From contig CM070874.1 in the NCBI GenBank assembly GCA_036365515.1, forward strand, positions 165,959,297-166,023,296: a DNA stretch of 64,000 nucleotides, given 5' to 3'. The position numbers and the translations under genes were made by a program. The DNA is from Torymus aiolomorphi (lineage: Eukaryota > Arthropoda > Insecta > Hymenoptera > Torymidae). Shown here piece after piece: positions 13,031 to 23,525 of the stretch. Below the pieces are notes generated by a model, which was given only the letters and a program-made list of their open reading frames with translations, had not been told where the DNA came from and made no database searches. Numbering within the stretch: the stretch's first letter is position 1; each line of letters starts with the position of its first letter.

Positions 13031-13407
13031 TCATTGTACGGTATTTTGAGGATTTCATAAAGAATTTGTACAATAGTGGTGACACAAATATAAACATTGT
13101 TATAAACAACCAATAAACAAGCGCGTGACTAAAGAAATAATGACCCTAATGTTATTGACTAACACCACGACGCCTGCGGCGCCCGCTTTTACGGAAAAAT
13201 ATCACGGAATTTCCGAAATCGATGTATTAACACACTATTGTGGAAACCGCTGAAAAATCCTCAAAATGCCTCTCGAGTGCTTTGGACTTTTGAGGAGACT
13301 CCTCAAAATGCCTACAAAATCCTCAAAATTCAGTATATATGACTTATATAATCCTCAAAATGCGTCCCAGATGTGAATATATACACCTATATATATATAT
13401 ATATATA
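12957..13407 (-). mobile_element. (TA)n-flanked element, copy A
   Basis: A core of about 360 bp lies between TA tracts (12,957-13,026 and 13,388-13,407). The core is repeated in inverse orientation at 45,484-45,830. It contains GACTAAAGAAATAAT.., GACTAACACCACGACGCC.. and several iterations of TCCTCAAAATG. It interrupts the leader of the retroelement. It has no ORF, and its TA-tract context suggests insertion into or generation of TA microsatellites. Confidence 0.7.
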
Positions 13408-13518
13408 CCCATAAAATTATCTTAGTGTAACCCTATTATTTTGTGTTGCCTTTGTGTCTAGCTCTTGATTGCTATTATTCTTTCTCACTCTTTCGCCTTA
13501 TCGTCATTGCATTGACGC

Positions 13519-13908
13519 TTGCAGTCTGTTTTCTTTTCGTTGAGCAACCCTAGACATTTTATTTCATTTTTAATCCGTCGCGTCCGCGGTATTGTCCCCG
13601 AATTCCACATAGTATTTAGTGAAGCCCGATTAATCAATAGATTGGCCGAAACGTGCAGTCGTTTAGACGACCTCGAAGCCGAGCTCCGTGAGGTTAAATC
13701 CGAGTTACGATTAGAAAGGGCCCATCGCATATCTCTTCTCGGGATTTGTTGCCGGGTCAATTCTAAGGTCACTAAAGTCGGCCAATACGTCGGGAAGTGG
13801 GTCGGACGGTCCATGAGGGAAACCTCGGCGATCACCAAATGACTTGCAGCCCTTGAAACCGAAGTCGATCGGTTGGCCCAGAGTTACAGCGCCCTCAGTC
13901 TTAGGTGA
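13519..13908 (+). pseudogene. Coiled-coil ORF remnant upstream of gag
   Basis: An open frame with no good ATG encodes a Leu/Glu/Arg heptad pattern (about 13,640-13,740, DDLEAELREVKSEL). It is stopped by TGA at 13,840 and continues as coiled coil in the same frame to TGA at 13,906. It lies in the leader between LTR copy 1 and gag. It could be the 3' end of an extra leader ORF, or simply leader sequence. I do not recognise it. Confidence 0.35.
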
Positions 13909-14062
13909 TTTTATTGGTCGATCGTTCCATTGTCCTTCCTGTTGATTCTCGCTGCTACATACATTCGTCTTGCTGTCAATAAGGGGATAAGTTCGAATTC
14001 TGTTGTTTTCCATCCTTTTTTTCTCGTCATCGTCGCCAGCGTTGTATGAATTTGCCACCACC

Positions 14063-15403
14063 ATGCCCGATCAGGATAATTCGGCTCTCATGATCAGCAT
14101 GGCCACTACTATGGCCATGCAAGCCGCTATCGCAGCGATCCCTGTTTTCGACGGGAAGAATATTCCCCTGAAAGACTTCATCCAGGACGAGCGAAATGCA
14201 GACGCAGACATTCCCGAAGCTCAACGAGAATCGTTTATAAAGAAGCTGCTAGCTAGGCTTAGGGGGTCTGCATGCAACTCTACCTACGGAGTCGCGTTTA
14301 CCACTATAGACGACCTCGTGAGACATTTGAAACAGCGATTCGCACCCGGAAAGAATTTTTCATATTACAACTCCCAGCGTAATGATCTCCGAATGGTCCA
14401 AGGAGACTCGGTTGGGGATTTCCGAGACAAACTGAACATTCTTGTCATGGGAGCTGAAAGTGCTCTAAAGGAAGAGAAGGACGCTGCCTTCAAAGGGGAC
14501 ATCATGGTTCCCATGAGAGAAGCCGCTGTGGTCATATTCATCCGAGGACTTCCCGCCCACATAAGTAACGGGGTTGATGCGTGTCACCCTGCAGATCTAG
14601 ATGCAGCTTATAAGGAATCTGTACGCATCGAGTCACGTATTCGCTCTAGAATACTCCCCGACGGCCGAACTCAGACGGCTTACTCTAATCGCTACCAGGA
14701 AGACCAGGAACTCTCCCAAAACCTAAAGGGGAGGAACTTTACACAATCCTACTCAAACTTTTCTAGTGGCCACCAATCACAACAGGCCCAACAACAGCAT
14801 GGGGTGAGCCCAGCATATGTCGGGTGTGTTGAGGAGACAAGTGGAATAACGGAACCAGAATACGCGGAACCAAACGAAACCCCATTCGTTGGCTACTTTG
14901 TGACTAACCTACATGACCCTTCAGGTGGCCCATCCTACTACTCCATTCATGCTGACAGAGGATCTTTCCAGGGTCGAGAAGGGTATGCACCTCGACGAGG
15001 ATCCCGAGGACGAGGCGGATATAATCAAGGTGCGCCGCGGTTCGAAAGCTACCAAGACCCGCGGCTATATTATCCGAATGCTCCCCCTGCAGGAGCACCA
15101 CCTACAAATAACAATGGCCAAGTACAGTTAAGCGCCAATGTCGCTGGGCCTTCTTCCCCTTTAAACTCCCAAGGGGCTCGCCCACAATCAACCTTGGCGA
15201 GCCCGAACTCAAACAACACGTCAGCGTCGGGGTCTTGCCCGGCCGTACACAATCAAATGCAACAGAGTGCCCAGAACAGACTGCAGAACTCAACGACAAC
15301 GCCTCGAGTCCTAATGACTCGAACACAAGGAACCTCGTACGGATTGGTGCCTGTGGCCCAACTGGAAGAGACAATCCGAGGGAAGACGACCCCACGGTGG
15401 TAA
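14063..15403 (+). CDS. gag: Gag polyprotein of errantivirus-like element
   Basis: The start at 14,063 has strong context (GCCACCACC before ATG); the open frame extends 60 nt further upstream without a better start. It encodes 446 residues. The N-terminal two-thirds is alpha-helical with the Gypsy-type capsid opening IPVFDGKNIPLKDFI (residues about 26-40) and a helical segment around LRGSACNSTYG. The C-terminal third is Gln/Ser/Pro-rich with Arg-Gly clusters (RRGSRGRGGY) in place of a CCHC knuckle, as in many insect errantiviruses. It would assemble cytoplasmic particles and bind element RNA. It overlaps the pol frame by 169 nt in the -1 direction, implying frameshift expression; no canonical slippery heptamer was found. 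Confidence 0.85.
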   Translation: MPDQDNSALMISMATTMAMQAAIAAIPVFDGKNIPLKDFIQDERNADADIPEAQRESFIKKLLARLRGSACNSTYGVAFTTIDDLVRHLKQRFAPGKNFSYYNSQRNDLRMVQGDSVGDFRDKLNILVMGAESALKEEKDAAFKGDIMVPMREAAVVIFIRGLPAHISNGVDACHPADLDAAYKESVRIESRIRSRILPDGRTQTAYSNRYQEDQELSQNLKGRNFTQSYSNFSSGHQSQQAQQQHGVSPAYVGCVEETSGITEPEYAEPNETPFVGYFVTNLHDPSGGPSYYSIHADRGSFQGREGYAPRRGSRGRGGYNQGAPRFESYQDPRLYYPNAPPAGAPPTNNNGQVQLSANVAGPSSPLNSQGARPQSTLASPNSNNTSASGSCPAVHNQMQQSAQNRLQNSTTTPRVLMTRTQGTSYGLVPVAQLEETIRGKTTPRW

Positions 15404-16494
15404 GAGTCAGGGTGCCTGAAGGTCGGCGCCCTTGGTTGACCTTCATGATCGATAATGGGGCGGCCGTTAATCTTATTAAGATCGGTGCGCTGGACCGGAG
15501 GGCCTTGGTGGATACTACTCAATCGATTCCATTGATTGGGATTAGTAACCAAACAGTGTCCACCCTAGGCACGACTATACTCAACATCAGAGGTAATCCT
15601 GTCTCATTCTTGGTGACGTATGATGATTTCCCTATAAGCCAAGACGGAGTCTTAGGAAGGAACTATCTGAAACAAGAACAAGCTGTGATTTCCTATCACT
15701 ATAACGCGCTCATGATAGGGGGAGATGTGATGCATCCCCTCCCATTTGTTGACCTGCACGAAAGTACACCATCACCTGGGCCTGCCGTCAACCTATGTGA
15801 TGAATATAGGGAACCGATCTTGCCAAAATCAACCGAACCAGAGAAGGTTGAGGAAATTACACCGCCTGAAGAAATCACGACAAAACCCATTCCCATACGA
15901 TACATCATGCCCAAGAGATCACGTAAGGTCATCCGAATTAACGTTATCAATAAAGGGGTGGAAGAGGGATACCTTACTCGCGTTGACGTTGGGTATGATG
16001 ACGTCTATGTAGGAGAGGCAGTAGTACGTGTCGATAACGGAGGATGCCAGGTGCTCGCCATAAATACGCGAGACAATGACATCACTATCGAAGTTGACCC
16101 CCGCGAGATCATCCCTTGTGAATTCGCACCCCTCGATTTCGAACCAGGCTCAGGAGATGAAATAGAAGTTAGTTCAAATAACCCTATTCTGGACACGGCT
16201 GAAAGGATTCAACAGCTAAAGGCACTCATTTCGATGGATCACCTAAACCCCGAAGAAAGAATTAGCGTGGACAAGTTGATCACCGATTTTCCTCAAGTGT
16301 TCCTTTTGCCCGGAGACGCCCTACCGTGCACCGATCTAGTGGAACACTATATAACCACTGAACCTAACCTGCCAGTGAATGCAAACCAATATCGTCATCC
16401 CACGATCCATAAAGAGTTCATTCAAAGGGATATAGATAAGAAACTTAAGGACGGAGTCATTGAACCCTCGACCAGTCCAAGCAACCCCGCGTAA
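15235..16494 (+). pseudogene. pol: Pol, N-terminal part: retropepsin and truncated RT start
   Basis: Contains an aspartic protease with active site FMIDNGAAVNL (Asp at residue 73) and the later hydrophobic-Gly motif DGVLGRNYL. This is followed by a spacer and the characteristic approach to Gypsy RT (LITDFPQVFLLPGD.. to KLKDGVIEPSTSP). Reading stops at 16,492-16,494 just where RT fingers should begin. All catalytic RT motifs and RNase H are absent, so an internal deletion ends here. The active-site Asn in DNG, where DT/SG is usual, is unusual; the catalytic Asp is kept. The start is uncertain because it is reached by -1 frameshifting from gag. Confidence 0.8.
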
Positions 16495-18877
16495 GCGGAT
16501 ATTATCTGCTCCTTCTACTCCGATCCCGAAAGAACGATCTACACCCGTTGGGGAGACGCAAGACAAATCTATCGATGTCTCCCTTGTACCTCAGTTCAAC
16601 CAATCTCCATCCGTCATGTCATCAACAACCGTGGATGAATCTGATGAATCGAGTGACCAGCAAGCTCCCCCGATATATAATCCACGAAGGAGTGCACTCC
16701 GATTGGACGACTCAGAATCTCTTCCCGTTATAGAAGATAAGACTGAGGAACCCGAACCGTCTCGCGACGGGGATGAGGATAGGACTGCCAGCAACGCCGA
16801 AATCGAAGTCACCGCTCCTGCCACCACGGATTCTGAGGCGAGAGAAACAGAACCTCCCGCGGGGACTTCCTTAACCCACGACGAAGTCCTCGATTCTGCT
16901 AGAAGATTCGAGGAAAGCATGAGGGTTCTCGAGGAAAAGACTCGAGAAGAAACCGAAGAACCTTTTGTCGTACCCCTGCGCCGATTTTCAGATGGAGACG
17001 TTGTCGATGATCTCATACGCAGCGTGCTGGATGAATTGGATCCCTACGACCCCGCAGTACGACAACCCGATGATTTGGCGATAAAGGTAAAAGAATTGGT
17101 GGAACGCGCCGCGGCGCTCACTCAAGACTCCGCTGCGGATTCCCCCGGCGCCCTCAAGGAAAGAGCCGGCGAATCAACAACAGCTTGCGAAACCACCACG
17201 GAACCTTCAGAGATAAGGGAACCTCCCTTCCGAGCCATTTTCCTAACACCACACATCAAAACCGGACCACCTGTCGCTAAGAGTACACCCTTAGACCCGA
17301 ACTCAAAACCTATCTTGCGATTTCCAAATTTAGGTCAAATCCAAGAAGAAACCGAGGATTCACAACCCGTCAACCTCAACTTTATGGACCCACCATCAGA
17401 TTCTTTGGCCCTCCTCATGTCCTTCTTTGGGCAACATACGCCTTGCAATCAGCATATGGACCCCCAGGTTCGTACAGAGAGCTCATTGTCCGGACAGGAA
17501 AGCAACGCTGACACCAACAAGGATAATCGAATTATCCCCTTACCTCTCAAAAACAACATCGTCACGTCCCGGCAATGTCTGACATATAAAAGGGACAATT
17601 ACATCCATTTCTTGTCCAGAGATTGCGAGGGCCAGTGTTCCGTCGCTCGATTATTGTCCGAAATTGGAGCGATCGACCAAAAGGGCCTTCACGCTAAGAA
17701 ACCAAAATCGGGACAAATCCTTACTACTCCATACAGGAACCACAACATCTTTTTCTTAATAGTTAAGGAAAAATATTACGATCCTACAACTATCCCTGGG
17801 GTCAAAAGAGCTTTAAGAGCCCTTAAGAGTGTACTATTAAAGAAAAACTTAACGAACATACGAATCTCGCGGCGAGGAGACTTGACGGATACACTAGACC
17901 CAGGCCAGCTGACGGAGCTACTCGTCGAAATATTCGGAGGAACACCCATCAAGGTCGTTCTCTGCTACGGTAAGGTCTCCTTGCCCTCGTCGGAAGAAAG
18001 GAAGAACATCATTGAAACATTACACGATAGTCTTGTCGGCGGACATAAGGGTGTCAATCAAACGTATCAGAAAATCCGAGAACGGTACTATTGGCCTGGC
18101 ATGCGCAATGATATTTTGGACTATGTGCGATGATGTCCCAGCTGCCAAGAGAAAAAGATCGAACGAATGAAGACTCGAGAATCTATGATCCTCACTGACA
18201 CACCGATTGAGGCCTTTGATAAGGTATCCATCGACACGGTAGGAAAGTTAAGAATAATACCGCGTGGGAACTGTCACCTTCTGACCATGCAATTCAACCT
18301 CACTAAGTACGTGATTATCATACCCCTTCCCAACTTGCGTGCTACTACCATCGCTGATGCTCTGGCCAAACACCTTGTCTGTCACTTTGGGGCTCCACGA
18401 GCAATCCTATCAGATAGAGGCACAAGTTTCTTATCTGAAATTGTAGAAAGTCTTCTACGGATTTTCAAGATCCATCATCTAACTACTTCTGGATACCACC
18501 CTCAGACCAATGGATCTCTAGAGAGAAGTCACGCCCCATTGGTGGATTTCATTCGAACATACTCGGAAAGATTCGACGATTGGGACAATCTCGCACCCTT
18601 CGCATCGTTCACATACAATACCAGTGTACATTCTGCAACCAACTTGACGCCGTTCGAACTCGTTTTCGGAAAACTAGCTAGGTTCCCGATTCAGATCCCT
18701 GCGGACGAGAGATTGAGGACTTATAACCTATATCTTCAAGACCTGGTTAGTAGGTTAGGCGAATTACAAACTCTCGCGGGGGAAACTCAAATCGCGAATA
18801 AGATAAAGGCGAAGACGCGTTACGACCAAAAGGTCAAGGCCCTCAATGCTCAGGTCGATGACTACGCGTTTTTATAA
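16495..18877 (+). pseudogene. pol: Pol, C-terminal part: acidic linker, macro-like domain, integrase
   Basis: One frame (ORF from 16,460) with an internal TGA at 18,131-18,133. The first 350 or so codons are a disordered Glu/Asp/Ser/Thr-rich linker. About 17,570-17,985 is a folded segment whose pattern resembles a macrodomain of the TARG1/OARD1 type. Next comes the integrase zinc finger: His-x-x-x-x-x-x-His near 18,025-18,050 and CPSC just after the TGA, so the stop splits the finger. The catalytic core has Asp 18,233, Asp 18,413 and Glu 18,521 with D35E spacing. The frame ends early at 18,875; a pol-like tail continues in another frame to about 18,995. Integrase would insert element cDNA in the nucleus, but this copy is broken. 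Confidence 0.8.
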
Positions 18878-19020
18878 TAAACGTTTAAAAATAGTAGAAA
18901 TTTTAGGGAAAAACAATGTTCTCCTTGAATTGCCTAATGGCAAAAGAATCCGCAAACATACGGACAAACTTAAACTCATCCCCCCCTCTGAATCTTCTAA
19001 CTAGTATCTGCATGTATTTC

Positions 19021-19022
19021 AG
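19021..19022 (+). promoter_or_regulatory. Likely splice acceptor for env mRNA
   Basis: CTGCATGTATTTCAG ends at 19,022, 24 nt before the env ATG at 19,046. Env of Gypsy-type insect retroviruses is made from a spliced subgenomic RNA, so a pyrimidine-AG here fits. The donor was not assigned. Confidence 0.5.
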
Positions 19023-19045
19023 GTTTCCTCTCGCTTGCCTTCACT

Positions 19046-21051
19046 ATGCGCTCTCTACTTTATGCTATGCTTGCGTATGCGGGAACACTTGTTGCCGCTG
19101 GACCTTATTACGAGTTGACAGCCATCGAGACGATTCCTGGAATATATTACGAAAGGGTCCGGCCAGTACGAGTCCAAAAGGGCAGCTGGAAAATAATCAT
19201 ATATCTAGATCTCCACGCCTTCATAGGAAATCATGGGACCAAGATGAATCTCGATGACAGTCATAAATGGTGTGCTATTCACTTCGACGAGCTGCGTTGC
19301 GACACAATCCTGAACAAGGACCTACTCGACATCAAAACACGGAGTTTAGCACGATTACATGAAGAGATACTACTAACTGCCGAGAGGATGGACGTCAAAG
19401 AAATCAATAATTCACCTCCTCTAATGGATATGAGGGCCAAAAGAATGGCACCTCTTGGAGTTATTGGAAGCCTCAGCAAAAGTCTGTTTGGTCTTATGAC
19501 CACGGACAATGCAGACGTAATCAACAACAATATCGATCAGCTATTCCATGCCCAAACCAATCTTGTCAAACTTACTGAGGAGAAGACGCACATCCTCTCC
19601 GCTGGCTTAGAAGAACTGTACAACATCAACGCGACTCACCGTTCCCTATTGAAGAACTTAGAAGTCACCTTACAGAATAAGGTTATTGCCTTAACTAAAG
19701 AATCGGAAAGGAACACCTTTTTATGGGAGTTGAGCACCTTTTTTCGTCAATTAGAGGCTAAATTTGATCATTTATTGTACAGCAGTTGGGAAGTACTCCA
19801 TATCATCAACGACTTGTTCAACCGCAAGGTTCATCCGAAACTGTTGCGGCAGGATACCGTTCACAAGATCATCAACGACGTTCGCCAAGCGGAAAACGAT
19901 GTGGATCTCCCGATACCTTCGCATCACGCGAGAGCGGAGGCGGTTGCTAGGATAGCAACCATTGACGCCACTTACCACAACGGTAGGGTAATTGCGAGTT
20001 TGACTCTTCCTTTAACCGAGAGGACCGCTTATGATTTGTATCGGCTGCACTCTGCGGCCATCCCTCAAAAATCGGCCATGCCAAGTCACCACCCTATGGC
20101 ATATGTAATATCCGAATATGATCATCTCGCCTTAAGCAAAGACCAACAACGATACCTTCAATTCAACGAACAACACTTGAAAGGGTGTCTAGATACCCAT
20201 TATGGATATATCTGCACACCTCGGGGTATAATCTTCAAAGCAGCGTCTCAAAAGGTTTGTGAAGTCGAAATGCTGATCAACCTCAGTAAAAATGCACTCT
20301 CCCTGTGCTCTGCCGTCATAAAGTCCGATCCTTTTACCCAATGGAGATATTTAGACACCGATGGAACATGGCTGTACTCCACCCCAACAAGTGAAACTCT
20401 CACAATCTCCTGTACAGGAGAAGTCTATCAAGCTGTCACAATTACAGGCGTGGGGATTTTACGACTAGCTGATAGATGTACAGCCCAAACTACTCAGGTC
20501 ATCTTGACCTCCACCTGTGTTAAGACTTCTAACACCCAATATTTATATAGTCCGGACCTCTCGCTAGATATCAGAAACTTATATCCCGAGTTCAAAACCC
20601 CCCTAACACCACCGATGTCGCTCAATACGAAGCTTTCGATCAAGCCACTTCCAGCCAAATGAACCCTTCGGGACCCAAGAAGGAATCCTTGCATACTATA
20701 ATATCATGTATGCACGAAACTGGTTAACACCAACGCTCAACTACTTTTACCCATACGCTCGTGTACAGTGGAATCGCTTTGCAAGTTCTGGTTGTTATCG
20801 TGGTTGCTTCCCTGTTTGTCGCTCGGCGCTGGCCCCGCTGTCGAGACCAAAGAATCCTTCCGGTATACAACTCCCCTCCTGAGAAAAACGAAATCCTCTC
20901 TCCAACAACTACGATGTCCCCTTATCCTCGATCAACCCTAAGGGCCTCTTTCAAATCTATACTGGGGTCCAAACCTTTTATTCCCTCAGCAGAAACTGAT
21001 AAACGCACACTTTTTCCAGCAACCGAAGATGACGTCAACCCTCCAACATAG
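19046..21051 (+). pseudogene. env: Envelope fusion protein (baculovirus F-like), anchor out of frame
   Basis: Has a hydrophobic signal peptide (residues 1-19) and a furin-type site RAKR (130-133), followed by a Gly/Leu-rich stretch that fits a fusion peptide (GVIGSLSKSLFG). A long heptad region and a Cys-containing C-terminal ectodomain follow. This is the order of baculovirus F/Gypsy env proteins. The frame stops at 20,660-20,662 after 538 residues without a membrane anchor. A strongly hydrophobic segment and basic cytoplasmic tail lie in a different frame at about 20,761-21,051. As it stands the ectodomain would be secreted rather than anchored. It belongs to an endogenous insect retroelement. 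Confidence 0.82.
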
Positions 21052-21744
21052 AAACCACGACGTCGAGATCACCTGTAGCAAAGCTCTTACTCTAGGTGAA
21101 CTCCTTGCATGCTTCCAGAAAGCAGGACCCATTGTAGCCACTCGACGCCTGTCAGAGACCTTGACGACGCAAACTACCATCCTTTCTTTCGAACAACCAG
21201 ATCATGCAAAAACTGCCGAACAGGAAAAAGATTTATGGCTCCTGGAAATCGACCTACAGCCTTATCTGTCGGAAGATAACATTACAGACACACCCCAACC
21301 TCGAATTAAGTCGGAGGTTCATGTTGTAACACATCACCCAAAACCAAAAACAACCCAATTTGACGAATGCCGCGTGTTCTGCCGATTACCCTGGTCCCTT
21401 AAGGGATTCGCACCACAAGATAAGACCCAGGCTGAAGGAGTAGTGGAAACCAATTTCTTTCAACATTTTCTCAATTCGGACCCATGGAATATTGCTACGC
21501 CATCAAGGACTTTCGTAATAGACTATCCCATGGATTCGTTCGCTATTTTAACTGTAACGACGCCGTGCGCGCTCTGCACTTGAGCAAACGATGCTATCGC
21601 GCCCAGAGAGGGCTACAACAATATTCAACGACAACTCAACTATTAGAAATCATACACATCCCCTGTGGAAGGGTTATAGACCGACGAAATCGACAATTAC
21701 ATGATGTCGCATGTCAACGACAGCGCGTCTTGTCGTCATGCTGA
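21029..21744 (+). pseudogene. Accessory ORF after env, RRM-like, one frameshift
   Basis: ATG at 21,029 overlaps the env tail frame by 23 nt. The first frame (to 21,583) has a beta-alpha-beta-like segment (DVEITCSKALTLGELLACFQ then TTILSFEQ..A) reminiscent of an RRM. It then has a stretch CRVFCRLPWSL like RNP2 and a helix NFFQHFL. The matching RNP1-like part (SHGFVRYF..DAVRAL) lies in a second frame from about 21,484 to 21,744, so a frameshift near 21,480-21,580 splits the second candidate RRM. RRMs bind RNA; a role in element RNA handling is inference. Known insect errantiviruses normally end with env, so the position is unusual. Homology is by eye only. Confidence 0.5.
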
Positions 21745-21845
21745 CTCTATCGGACTTTCGCTGTTACTAACGCCACAAGATCCAGATCCCCATTAACTCA
21801 CCTTCTCCCTAACCTGGAATCACTATACGAAACCCCCCATAGTCT

Positions 21846-21902
21846 AAAAAAAAAAAAAAAAAAAAAAATTAAAATAATTATTTTGCTTCTGTTCTCTCTT
21901 AG
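21846..21902 (+). promoter_or_regulatory. A23 tract and splice acceptor for the last ORF
   Basis: 23 consecutive A (21,846-21,868) precede a pyrimidine tract (CTTCTGTTCTCTCTTAG) ending at 21,902, only four bases before the ATG of the next ORF. The arrangement mirrors the env acceptor and suggests a second spliced subgenomic mRNA. The A tract could alternatively be the scar of a retrotransposed poly(A) tail. Confidence 0.5.
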
Positions 21903-21905
21903 ATT

Positions 21906-23243
21906 ATGGACCGTCTACTTGCCATTGGAGGCCTTGCTCCGGTTGTCGAGTCAGAGGAAGAAACCAGAGCACTCTTCCTCTTTAACCGGTATAGGCGGGC
22001 CGCGGGACTACCCGCTATTGAAGGCCCTGCTCCGGTTGTCGAATCAGAGGAAGAAACCAGAACACTCACCCTCTTTAACCGGTATAGGCGAGCCGCGGGA
22101 CTGCCCGCTAGGGAAGGCGCTGCTCCAGCAACCGAACCCCAAAGGGAAGCCGAGGCCAACATCGAAGGTCGCCCTCGAGAAAGAGAAGTAACGGAATCCG
22201 TGGGTCGGCGGATATTCGCCTTGCGACCAGACGAACGCCATCCACGTATAGCAATAGTAATTTACGAAGATGTGCGATCGACTCCGATGCTCCACACAGC
22301 TATACAAAAGGAGAGACCTCTGGCTATATCCAACCCAGAGCCGATCGGAGATCACGTCTTCCTTCGAGTCCAATTCGATCCCATCGATCGCTGCATAGCG
22401 GTGATCATGAAGTATCTCCGTTGGGCTTATGTAGGAGACGAAGACCTCCGAGAAGAAACAACGCCTCAACCTACAGCGGAAGTACCCACGCTGGCCGCCC
22501 TCGAAACTTCTGCCGACGTATGGGAGCGTCGACGTCCTGTTGAAATGGACGAAAGACGAGGCAAAAACCTTGAACACGCAGAGGGGCTGCGAATCAACCT
22601 CATCATACGAACCAAAGCAGCAGAAACGACGGCCCTATTGTACTTCTGCCAATTTGGCCAGATAGATTATTTCCTCACCCTACCCATAGGCAAAAGGGGA
22701 GTACATCAAATCATAATTAAGTATTTTAGGCCCCAGAGTGCAGATGAGGCCATGAAGAACGCAGACTCAAGATACGGCGTCCGGCGGTCAAACCCGCCAG
22801 TGGTACCCGCACACATCCCCTTATATCGGTACCACCCTGTCTGCCGCCGCCAGGTCAGCAACCGATACTACGTAAACCACGAAAGAATCTGCCGATGGCA
22901 AGTGGGGTCAGAACAAATAATCCAAGACGCATGCGAGCAATTGGTAAGGAGGCGTAGTTGGAGAGACCACCTCAACATTTGTCGGCGGACATTCAATTAT
23001 GTAAGCCCCGTGAAAACCCCTGCCAACAAGGAAGGAACTACTAAGTCACTGGATCATGGCCTCCCTGCTCCACCGCCTACCTCGGCCCCTACTGTAGCAC
23101 CCACTCAAGAAATTAATGACGGGTTCTCTCAGCTAACCCTGTCTGAACCTATTGAGGAAGACAACGCGGACTACTTCACCCCGGAGCCATCAGAAGACGA
23201 AGAGGAAAATGACAACGACAATGTCCAATGCTGTGTCCAATGA
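21906..23243 (+). CDS. Intact accessory protein, duplicated N-terminal motif and RRM-like domains
   Basis: 445 residues, open throughout. The N-terminus has two tandem copies (about 38 residues apart) of a module containing PVVESEEETR..LFNRYRRAAGLPA. Next is a segment with strand-helix pattern HPRIAIVIYEDV..HVFLRVQF (residues about 112-175). A clearer RRM-like segment follows: GLRINLIIRT..LYFCQFGQIDYFLTL..VHQIIIKYF..SADEAM (about 235-290), where FGQI and IIIKYF sit where RRM families place the alpha1-beta2 turn and RNP1. The next part has Cys/His residues (YHPVCRRQ..ERICRWQ..HLNICRR), possibly zinc binding, then a Pro-rich and acidic tail. It lies between env and the polypurine tract, preceded by its own acceptor. 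Retention of an open frame while pol and env are broken is notable. Function unknown; RNA binding is inferred. Confidence 0.65.
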   Translation: MDRLLAIGGLAPVVESEEETRALFLFNRYRRAAGLPAIEGPAPVVESEEETRTLTLFNRYRRAAGLPAREGAAPATEPQREAEANIEGRPREREVTESVGRRIFALRPDERHPRIAIVIYEDVRSTPMLHTAIQKERPLAISNPEPIGDHVFLRVQFDPIDRCIAVIMKYLRWAYVGDEDLREETTPQPTAEVPTLAALETSADVWERRRPVEMDERRGKNLEHAEGLRINLIIRTKAAETTALLYFCQFGQIDYFLTLPIGKRGVHQIIIKYFRPQSADEAMKNADSRYGVRRSNPPVVPAHIPLYRYHPVCRRQVSNRYYVNHERICRWQVGSEQIIQDACEQLVRRRSWRDHLNICRRTFNYVSPVKTPANKEGTTKSLDHGLPAPPPTSAPTVAPTQEINDGFSQLTLSEPIEEDNADYFTPEPSEDEEENDNDNVQCCVQ

Positions 23244-23512
23244 CCATGCATGCACTGGACCTTTTCCGTAAACCTAATAAAGATTTGACTTTTTATCCAG
23301 ATAAAACTCCTGTTTGGTTTTTTTTCTTTTCTCTCCCCTTTCTTCTCCATGTCCTACCCGCGCTCTGGGGAGAGCTATCACTCCATCCCCGAACTATTAT
23401 CATCAAATTGAAGGACTTACCTGCAGGTATTTAATTAAAAGAAAATTAACGGACCCACTCAACCTCTGATCAGCCATTAGCTCACCACTTTGCCGAGAAC
23501 GGCAACATTTTC

Positions 23513-23525
23513 AAGAAGGGGGTGT
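23513..23525 (+). promoter_or_regulatory. Polypurine tract at the 3' LTR
   Basis: AAGAAGGGGG (23,513-23,522), then TGT and TGTTACGTGACG. This is the expected plus-strand primer site immediately 5' of a 3' LTR. TGTTACGTGA (23,526-23,535) is the exact inverse of the TCACGTAACA that ends both LTR copies. Confidence 0.7.

Larger units (their letters stand above)
12523..23525 (+). mobile_element. Env-bearing Gypsy/errantivirus-like element, internal region
   Basis: Order: primer-binding-like site, leader (with a TA element inserted), gag, protease, RT start, deletion, linker, macro-like domain, integrase, env, two extra ORFs, polypurine tract. This is the insect endogenous-retrovirus layout with added 3' genes. 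Gag, the protease segment and the last ORF are open. Pol lacks most of RT and all of RNase H, and also has a nonsense codon and a terminal frameshift. Env is cut off from its membrane anchor. The copy is therefore defective. Confidence 0.85.

Noticed and set aside
15102..15446. Minus-strand ORFs over gag, pol and env of the retroelement
   Set aside because: Shadows of the plus-strand coding sequence.
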